A stretch of 38,353 nt of DNA from positions 1-38,353 of the IMG/VR virus record IMGVR_UViG_3300021424_000103, one strand, 5' to 3'. The stretch is from a virus. The notes beneath the pieces are model-generated. The model was not told the DNA's origin. It searched no databases and was given only the letters and a program-made list of their open reading frames with translations. The translations under genes were made by a program, and so were the position numbers. This document shows, in pieces, positions 33,527 through 38,353 of this stretch (the first letter of the stretch is position 1; each line of letters begins with the position of its first letter).

Positions 33527-33956
33527 TAGAAAGGCGAAACTACCTGATGATTTATTAAAACATTTGAAACAATGTTTTAGTTCTGTTGATGCCGATAGTA
33601 ATACTGAGGGATATAACAGAAATAAAGAAATAAATGATAGTGGTTATGTGACATACCAACAAATCAAAAGAATTAAAAATTGGTTTGATGGTTATGGGGG
33701 TAAAAAAGAAGACGCTCCTTTCATATTAAATGGTGGTGATAGAATGAAAAATTGGTGTGATGAGGTATTAAGGGTTTGGAGAGATAATGATGACTCAAGT
33801 AAAAAACATAAATCAGACGCTGGAATGCAAAACCAATATTTAGATTCACATGAAAAAAATAGTTTTAATTTGGCGGACACCCATTCAACCACAGCAGATC
33901 AATTATCAGTAAAAGAAGAAATAAAAAGAATAAATAAACTAATAAAAATATTATAA
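33507..33956 (+). CDS. Conserved-looking phage protein, unknown function
   Basis: A 149-aa protein with a GTG start overlapping the previous gene by 20 bases. Recognisable run: LPDDLLKHLKQCFSSVDADS, then VTYQQIKRIKNWFDGYGGKK and APFILNGGDRMKNWCDEVLR. This looks like a compact helical domain with a C-terminal helix. I recall similar proteins in marine phages without known function. Translation is probably coupled to the upstream gene. Confidence 0.6.
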   Translation: MNKNLYDRKAKLPDDLLKHLKQCFSSVDADSNTEGYNRNKEINDSGYVTYQQIKRIKNWFDGYGGKKEDAPFILNGGDRMKNWCDEVLRVWRDNDDSSKKHKSDAGMQNQYLDSHEKNSFNLADTHSTTADQLSVKEEIKRINKLIKIL

Positions 33957-34249
33957 TGCCAGTACAATCAGACAAATTAGATTTTTCGCAACCGGATAAT
34001 AATTTATCAAAAATTGCAGAAGAACAAAGAAAAAGATTATTTCCAAGAAATGACTATAAACCAACCGACCAATATTCATCAGTACATCCAAACGCAATCG
34101 CTGATGGTGATGCAAATGGAAAGGGTACGGGAGTATTTTTAGACGTATATAATCAAAATGCAGGATCAAGTGTTGATAGAGCAGAAAGAAAAGACGATCT
34201 AAAAGGTAATAAATATTCACCAAACAACCCATACTATACCGTTAAATGA
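33956..34249 (+). CDS. Small hydrophilic protein, unknown function
   Basis: A 97-aa protein rich in Asn/Asp/Gly (ADGDANGKGTGVFLDVYNQN), probably largely disordered. Its ATG overlaps the previous stop (TAATG) and its end overlaps the next gene by 4 bases (ATGA), so the whole run is translationally coupled. No family recognised. Confidence 0.55.
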   Translation: MPVQSDKLDFSQPDNNLSKIAEEQRKRLFPRNDYKPTDQYSSVHPNAIADGDANGKGTGVFLDVYNQNAGSSVDRAERKDDLKGNKYSPNNPYYTVK

Positions 34250-34647
34250 GACTACTAGATAGTTTAAAAAAATTAGTTACTGAAGCGGCATCTTTGGGTG
34301 ATGTTCAAGACTCTATTAAGAAAAAAAAGATAATTGTTATTTACTACGATGGAAATGATAATGGTGGTAAGGGTTATAGAACAATTGAACCTTTGTGTTT
34401 AGGTTACAGTAAAAAAGGAAATTTAGTTCTTAGGGCTTGGGAATCCGAGGGATCTTCTTGGAGTGCAAAAAATAAAGGAAACTTTTTACCAGGTTGGAGG
34501 CTATTTAGATTAGATAAAATATTTACATACCAACCAACAATGGATAATTTTATTGACATGAGGCCTAATTATAACCCTAATGGTGATAGGTCCATGGAGA
34601 GAGTTTTAATAAATGCGAAATTCGATAACGTTGATAATTTAACATAA
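34246..34647 (+). CDS. WYL-domain-like protein
   Basis: A 133-aa protein with a short N-terminal helix and then a WYL-type beta domain: KKIIVIYYDG, a YRTIEPLCLGYSKKGNLVLR strand pair, AWESEGSSWS and GWRLFRLDKI. WYL domains bind nucleic acids or nucleotide ligands and usually sit in bacterial transcription regulators with a DNA-binding N-terminus, some of which control phage defence. Here no helix-turn-helix is present, so it is a stand-alone WYL-like unit. It could titrate or imitate a host regulator or act as a virion component. Confidence 0.6.
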   Translation: MRLLDSLKKLVTEAASLGDVQDSIKKKKIIVIYYDGNDNGGKGYRTIEPLCLGYSKKGNLVLRAWESEGSSWSAKNKGNFLPGWRLFRLDKIFTYQPTMDNFIDMRPNYNPNGDRSMERVLINAKFDNVDNLT

Positions 34648-34648
34648 T

Positions 34649-35269
34649 ATGACAAATGAACAAGATTTGATGCAAAGATTGGCAGTATCAAAAAAAATAA
34701 TGGAAAAACATGGTGAAATTAGAAGGGGTGACTCAAGACCGATGACATCATCAATTGAGGAGTTTCAACCGTTCAATGCGACTTATAATTTACCTGAAGA
34801 ATTTTTAACAGAAAATTCATCACCCAAAACTTACCACGATCCTTCACAACCCTTAGAACGGGAAAGAATAATGAATTCAAAATTACCTGATGAGATAAAA
34901 AGATTAATGATTGAGCAACCAATAGTACAACCAAGTTCAATGGGTGGCGGCACTGTTCTATCAAATGAGGTTATCGAGGGGGCAACAAGATTAATGAAAA
35001 AAGAAAAAACATCAGAAATACCTAATAAACAAATACCAAAACAGAAAATTACAGAAACACAAACATCATCTAATATAAACATGTCTGAAATTAAAAATAT
35101 AATTAGAGATGTTGTTAGAGACACTGTGAGAGATGTTGTTAGAGAAGAGTTTAAAGATGCTGGAATGATTGTTGAATCAACACAAAACACAAATGAAACA
35201 ATACAATTCAAAGTCGGTCAGCATTTGTTTATCGGAAAAGTAACAAAAATAAAAAAATTAGAAAAATAA
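34649..35269 (+). CDS. Helical protein with coiled-coil segment, probably virion-associated
   Basis: A 206-aa protein. The first half is low complexity (Pro/Ser/Glu). Residues about 140-170 form a repeated amphipathic helix (SEIKNIIRDVVRDTVRDVVR), then a short beta end FKVGQHLFIGKVTKIKKLEK. The helix suggests oligomerisation. It starts one base after the stop of the WYL-like gene and its stop is followed directly by the broken endonuclease. Role unknown; scaffold or virion protein are possible. Confidence 0.55.
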   Translation: MTNEQDLMQRLAVSKKIMEKHGEIRRGDSRPMTSSIEEFQPFNATYNLPEEFLTENSSPKTYHDPSQPLERERIMNSKLPDEIKRLMIEQPIVQPSSMGGGTVLSNEVIEGATRLMKKEKTSEIPNKQIPKQKITETQTSSNINMSEIKNIIRDVVRDTVRDVVREEFKDAGMIVESTQNTNETIQFKVGQHLFIGKVTKIKKLEK

Positions 35270-35277
35270 AATCTGTT

Positions 35278-35627
35278 GTAAGATCAAAAAAAGAAAAAGA
35301 TATAGTTTTAGAAATAAAAAAAATAGGTTATGATGTAAAACACTCATTAAAAATAGATACTAAAATATGTGACATATACATACCTAAATTAAATTTAATA
35401 ATTGAATATAATGGAGATTACTGGCATTGTAATCCAAAAAATATAAATCAGATTATTTTCATCAGGTAAAACAAAAAACAGCACAAGAATTATGGGATAA
35501 TGATAAGGACAAGATTGACTTAATTATAAAAAATGGTTATAATTTGGAAGTAGTTTGGGAACCACATCTAAAAGAAAATCCAAAACTTATAAAACAAATT
35601 ATAAAAAAATATGACACAAGAGAGTAA
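35278..35627 (+). pseudogene. Vsr/homing-type endonuclease, frameshifted remnant
   Basis: Two overlapping frames together make one protein. Frame 1 (from about 35278 to the stop at 35469) gives RSKKEKDIVLEIKKIGYDVK, KHSLKIDTKICDIYI and LIIEYNGDYWHCNPK. Frame 2 then continues YKSDYFHQVKQKTAQELWD, KDKIDLIIKNGYNLEVVWE to a stop at 35627. Adding one A to the run of six at 35436-35441 joins them. The EYNGDYWHCNP...K.TAQELW...GY...VWE pattern is that of phage Vsr-type/homing endonucleases. There is no ATG, and no credible start at the 5' end. It ends 17 bases inside the glycosyltransferase frame. Confidence 0.75.
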
Positions 35628-35697
35628 ATATACTCCGGACGTTCGCAGAAAAATTAGGGTGTTAGTAGTCCCTAGCGATCGTACCGGAGTTGGTTAA
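35611..35697 (+). CDS. Glycosyltransferase, N-terminal fragment before TAA
   Basis: An ATG at 35611 opens 28 codons, MTQESKYTPDVRRKIRVLVV then PSDRTGVG, before an in-frame TAA. The segment LVVPSDRTGVG is the typical N-terminus of phage glycosyltransferases that start Val-Pro-Ser-Asp, and the following frame continues KFRSVDPH. It is not a separate gene but the 5' end of the next one. Full length without the interruption would be 414 aa. Confidence 0.75.
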   Translation: MTQESKYTPDVRRKIRVLVVPSDRTGVG

Positions 35698-35700
35698 GGT
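35692..35700 (+). other. In-frame GGT-TAA-GGT interruption of glycosyltransferase
   Basis: Codons read GGA GTT GGT TAA GGT AAA TTT AGA. Related glycosyltransferases read Gly-Val-Gly followed directly by a Lys or Tyr and Phe-Arg, so the stop plus one Gly look like an extra pair of codons. The same nine bases are found in the tail sheath gene at 16814-16822. Confidence 0.75.
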
Positions 35701-35712
35701 AAATTTAGAAGT

Positions 35713-36861
35713 GTGGACCCCCACGTTATGTTACAAAATAATCATGGAGAAGATTTCCATGTAGACATTGACTACGACACGAAAATTAATGATATGAATT
35801 ATTGGAAGCAATACGATATTGTTCATTTTCATAGAACTATAGGTCAAGACTATAATCAAGCACCAATTCTTATTCAACGTCTCAACGATATGGGAATTAT
35901 AACTATAATGGATTTAGATGATTATTGGTTACCAACAAAAGAACATCCTGTACATCAATTAGTTGTGCAAAACAAATTACATCAAAAAATAATGGCAAAC
36001 CTTAAAGTTGCAAAACATGTAACGACAACAACATCAATATTTGCAACAGAGATTTCAAAACTTAATAAAAATGTTTATGTGTTACCAAACGCCATTAACC
36101 CAAATGAACCTCAGTTTCAACAAGAAACTTTAAAATCAGATAAATTACGTTTTGGATGGTTAGGTGGGTCATCACACTTACATGATTTAAAATTATTAGA
36201 TGGAACAATAAATAAACTTAAACCATATAAAGATCAATTTAGTATGTATCTTTGTGGGTTTGATATTAGAGGTACCGTTACTGAAATTAATAAAGAAACA
36301 GGGGAACAAAAACAAAGACCAATTAAACCTGAAGAAACGGTTTGGGCTCGTTATGAAGAAATTTTCACAGACAATTATAGAATGGTTGATGATAAACACA
36401 AAGAGTTTTTAATGAAATTTAAAGAAGAAGATTATAATTCGGATGTTTTACCTTTTTACAATCGTGTTTGGACAAAACCTGTAACAAGTTATGCAGGTAA
36501 TTACAAATGGTTTGATGTGTCATTAGCGCCAATTAAAAACCATATCTTTAACAGAGTTAAATCACAATTGAAAGTAATTGAGGCAGGTTTCTATAAAAAG
36601 ACAATTATTGCATCAAATGTTGGTCCGTATACTATCGACTTGAAACATTCATTACAAAATGGTAATTTTGTTGATGGTAATGCTCTTTTAGTTGATGAGG
36701 TAAGAAATGGGGATTGGTCTAAGTATATGAAAAAATTAATTGATAACCCTAATTGGGCTTATGATTTAGGACAAAGATTATATGAAACAGTTAAAGACAC
36801 ATACGACTTAAATAAAGTCACGGCTGACCGTGCACAATTATATAAATCCTTAATAAAATGA
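35713..36861 (+). CDS. Glycosyltransferase (GT1/GT4-type), main part
   Basis: The rest of the protein, 382 codons from a GTG five codons after the TAA. It has the VDPHVMLQNNHG opening and an N-terminal domain with QYDIVHFHRTIG and IMDLDDYWLPTK. The C-terminal donor-sugar domain has KSDKLRFGWLGGSSHLHDLK and KSQLKVIEAGFYKKTIIASN followed by VGPYTI, typical of GT-B enzymes. Likely role: modification of phage DNA, capsid or host surface sugars. The true start is probably 35611, via recoding. If translation started at the GTG, the N-terminal strand and nucleotide-binding turn (PSDRTGVG) would be lost. Confidence 0.8.
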   Translation: MDPHVMLQNNHGEDFHVDIDYDTKINDMNYWKQYDIVHFHRTIGQDYNQAPILIQRLNDMGIITIMDLDDYWLPTKEHPVHQLVVQNKLHQKIMANLKVAKHVTTTTSIFATEISKLNKNVYVLPNAINPNEPQFQQETLKSDKLRFGWLGGSSHLHDLKLLDGTINKLKPYKDQFSMYLCGFDIRGTVTEINKETGEQKQRPIKPEETVWARYEEIFTDNYRMVDDKHKEFLMKFKEEDYNSDVLPFYNRVWTKPVTSYAGNYKWFDVSLAPIKNHIFNRVKSQLKVIEAGFYKKTIIASNVGPYTIDLKHSLQNGNFVDGNALLVDEVRNGDWSKYMKKLIDNPNWAYDLGQRLYETVKDTYDLNKVTADRAQLYKSLIK

Positions 36862-37586
36862 TAAACATACCTATTACAAAAATTTTATTCTTGGACATAG
36901 AGACGGTTGGTCTTTGTAAAGATTGGTCATCATGTCAAGAGAGTAACCCAAAAATAGCAGAACAATTTGTTAAATACTTTGATTGGTTCTTAAAAAGATT
37001 TCCTGAAGATAACTACGAAACAGATAGTTTGGAAGATGATCTACAAAAAATGAATGATGTTTATTTTAAACGTTCGGCACTTGTTCCTGAGTTTGCAAAA
37101 ATTGTCTGTGTGTCGATGGCTTTTGTTATGGAAAATGGTGAAATAAAAAAACAAACATTTTCAGGTGATGACGAAAAAGAATTATTAATACAAGTTAGAA
37201 ACCTTCTTGATAGATGTCATAACTTAGATTTTTATCTTTGTGGTCACAATCTTAAAAACTTTGACATACCTATGATGGCAAAAAGAATGATAATTAACGG
37301 TATTAAACCATCTAAAATTCTTCCTTCATATGATACTAAACCTTGGGAAGTAAAAGCAATTGACACAAAAGAAATTTGGCAGTACGGAGCTTATTCTGTA
37401 ATTGGATCATTAGATTTAGTTTGTGCAACCTTAGATATACCAACACCTAAAGACGGAGAAATAAATGGTGGTATGGTACACGAAGCGTATTGGAATGATA
37501 ATAGGTTACAAGAAATTTCGGAGTATTGTGAAAAAGATGTAAATGTTTTGATAGAATTTATAAAAAAATTAAAAGAATTAAAATAA
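36858..37586 (+). CDS. DnaQ-like 3'-5' exonuclease (PolB-exonuclease-related)
   Basis: A 242-aa DEDDy-type exonuclease: Exo I ILFLDIETVGLCKDW (Asp and Glu metal ligands), Exo II CGHNLKNFDIPMMAKR (Asp), and Exo III EISEYCEKDVNVLIEF (Tyr and Asp four residues apart). The length fits stand-alone exonucleases related to the polymerase B proofreading domain, often present in phages and Bacteroidetes. It overlaps the glycosyltransferase stop by 4 bases (ATGA) and is followed at once by the dUTPase gene. Confidence 0.85.
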   Translation: MINIPITKILFLDIETVGLCKDWSSCQESNPKIAEQFVKYFDWFLKRFPEDNYETDSLEDDLQKMNDVYFKRSALVPEFAKIVCVSMAFVMENGEIKKQTFSGDDEKELLIQVRNLLDRCHNLDFYLCGHNLKNFDIPMMAKRMIINGIKPSKILPSYDTKPWEVKAIDTKEIWQYGAYSVIGSLDLVCATLDIPTPKDGEINGGMVHEAYWNDNRLQEISEYCEKDVNVLIEFIKKLKELK

Positions 37587-38197
37587 TGCACGAAGAATAT
37601 AAAAAGTTAAACCAAGAATTAAAAATGTTAAAAGATTTACAAGGAAAAGTTTCCGAAGTAAATATGTCAGACCCACAATCATTCTTAGATTCGCTAGGAA
37701 TTGATATGGATGAAATTGAAAAACACTTCAATGAAAGTTTGACACAAAATGTTATTAACAAAATATCTGTTGAATATGTGAACGATACGGATAATAAAGA
37801 GCCCGAATACGCATATGAGTCTGACTCTGGTTTTGATTTAAGATCGACAGAAGAATTATGGGTTCAGGCAAATAGTAGGTTATTAGTACCAACAGGATTA
37901 AGATTTGACATACCTGAAAATTATGAAATACAGGTTAGAAGTAAAAGTGGATTGGTACTAAATCAAGGACTTATGGTTTTAAACTCACCAGGTACTGTTG
38001 ATAGCGGATATCAGGGAGAAATTAAAGTTATCATATTTAATACTACTAATGAAAGAATTAAAATAGAAAAGGGTCAAAAAATAGCACAAGCAGTTCTTTG
38101 TCCTGTAGTAAATGGAAAGTGGGTTAATTTAGTTAAGGTTGAAGAAATAAAAGAAAAAGATAGAAACGATAAAGGATTTGGTAGTACAGGTTTATGA
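37586..38197 (+). CDS. dut: dUTPase with N-terminal extension
   Basis: A 203-aa protein. Residues about 60-203 are a trimeric dUTPase: motif 1 SDSGFDLRS, motif 2 VRSKSGLVL, motif 3 GTVDSGYQGEIKV (catalytic Asp, active-site Tyr), motif 4 KGQKIAQAVL and motif 5 RNDKGFGSTGL. It removes dUTP to keep uracil out of phage DNA. An extra helical N-terminus of about 58 residues (EEYKKLNQELKMLKDLQGKV) is not part of the usual enzyme. All five motifs are intact. Start TAATG overlaps the previous stop. Confidence 0.93.
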   Translation: MHEEYKKLNQELKMLKDLQGKVSEVNMSDPQSFLDSLGIDMDEIEKHFNESLTQNVINKISVEYVNDTDNKEPEYAYESDSGFDLRSTEELWVQANSRLLVPTGLRFDIPENYEIQVRSKSGLVLNQGLMVLNSPGTVDSGYQGEIKVIIFNTTNERIKIEKGQKIAQAVLCPVVNGKWVNLVKVEEIKEKDRNDKGFGSTGL

Positions 38198-38353
38198 TAA
38201 CAATAGGGTTCTCAACAAAAAAAATAGATCCAACATTTATTGAAATGTTGAAAAAAACTTCAGGAGTTTCAAAACCTGAAGTTATCCCTTTTGAAAATAA
38301 CGGCGAATACTCTTTAACTGAGGTATATAATAAAATATTAGACCAATCATTTT
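38194..38353 (+). CDS. Glycosyltransferase-like protein, 5' part (cut by window edge)
   Basis: An ATG overlapping the dUTPase stop (ATGA) opens 53 codons to the window end: MITIGFSTKKIDPTFIEM, then PEVIPFENNGEYSLTEVYNK. The Asn-Gly-Glu-Tyr-Ser-Leu-x-x-x-Tyr-Asn pattern is that of a family 2-like glycosyltransferase N-terminus in phage and bacterial surface-glycan clusters. It would be the second glycosyltransferase of this operon. Confidence 0.55.
   Translation, partial: MITIGFSTKKIDPTFIEMLKKTSGVSKPEVIPFENNGEYSLTEVYNKILDQSF

Noticed and set aside
14402-36861. TAA reassigned as a sense codon in this genome
   Set aside because: TAA is the normal stop of many genes in the window (for example the tape measure, SOD-adjacent and small genes), and other long frames contain no internal TAA.
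1-38353. Reverse transcriptase or template repeat for a retroelement
   Set aside because: I saw no reverse-transcriptase motifs and no second copy of the GC-rich fibre tip segment in the window.
1-38353. tRNA genes
   Set aside because: No cloverleaf-like segment or GTTCGA-type T-loop was noticed in any intergenic space; gaps are short and AT-rich.

Overview
The window is part of an AT-rich tailed-phage genome of the T4-like (myovirus) type, probably from an uncultured aquatic phage. It holds a contractile-tail module (sheath, tube, tail assembly chaperone, tape measure, gp53-like wedge, giant baseplate proteins), a family-B DNA polymerase, a DnaQ-like exonuclease, a dUTPase and phage-style glycosyltransferases. 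There are no tRNA or rRNA genes. Start regions are rich in A/T and mostly lack a Shine-Dalgarno sequence, as in Bacteroidetes-type hosts, but the host is not proven.

Layout. (1) Positions 1-19892, almost all on the minus strand and read right to left: acidic small protein, neck-like protein, gp15-like protein, tail sheath (split by one in-frame TAA), a 46-aa protein, a HAD-type phosphatase, tail tube, gp26-like chaperone with a likely +1 frameshift, tape measure, a 1942-aa baseplate protein with an OmpA-like segment, a gp53-like wedge, and a giant protein that runs off the left edge in an 18-bp minisatellite. A small ribbon-helix-helix-like gene lies on the plus strand inside this module. (2) 19989-25439, plus: a SNF2 helicase carrying a class 3-like intein, a metallopeptidase-like/Mn-superoxide dismutase fusion, a connector-like protein and a small beta-rich protein. 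(3) 25436-32722, mostly minus: DNA polymerase, small structural proteins, and a fibre locus in which two fibre genes share a 77-bp identical repeat on either side of an opposite-strand glycosylase-like gene. One fibre ends in a C-lectin-type tip that looks like a diversity-generating retroelement target. (4) 32774-38353, plus: small structural or unknown genes, a WYL-domain protein, a broken endonuclease, a glycosyltransferase interrupted by TAA, a DnaQ-like exonuclease, a dUTPase and the start of a second glycosyltransferase.

Most striking pattern. Two unrelated genes, the tail sheath (minus) and a glycosyltransferase (plus), are each interrupted in frame by the same nine bases, GGT-TAA-GGT. 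Skipping two codons restores a continuous protein in both cases. This resembles the identical take-off and landing codons around a stop in T4 gene 60 bypassing, or a +6 hop. In both genes an NTG-GAC follows exactly five codons after the stop, so termination and reinitiation is a competing explanation. A recurring TATTTATA box read in the gene direction lies just upstream of many starts on both strands and is the likely promoter signal of this phage.
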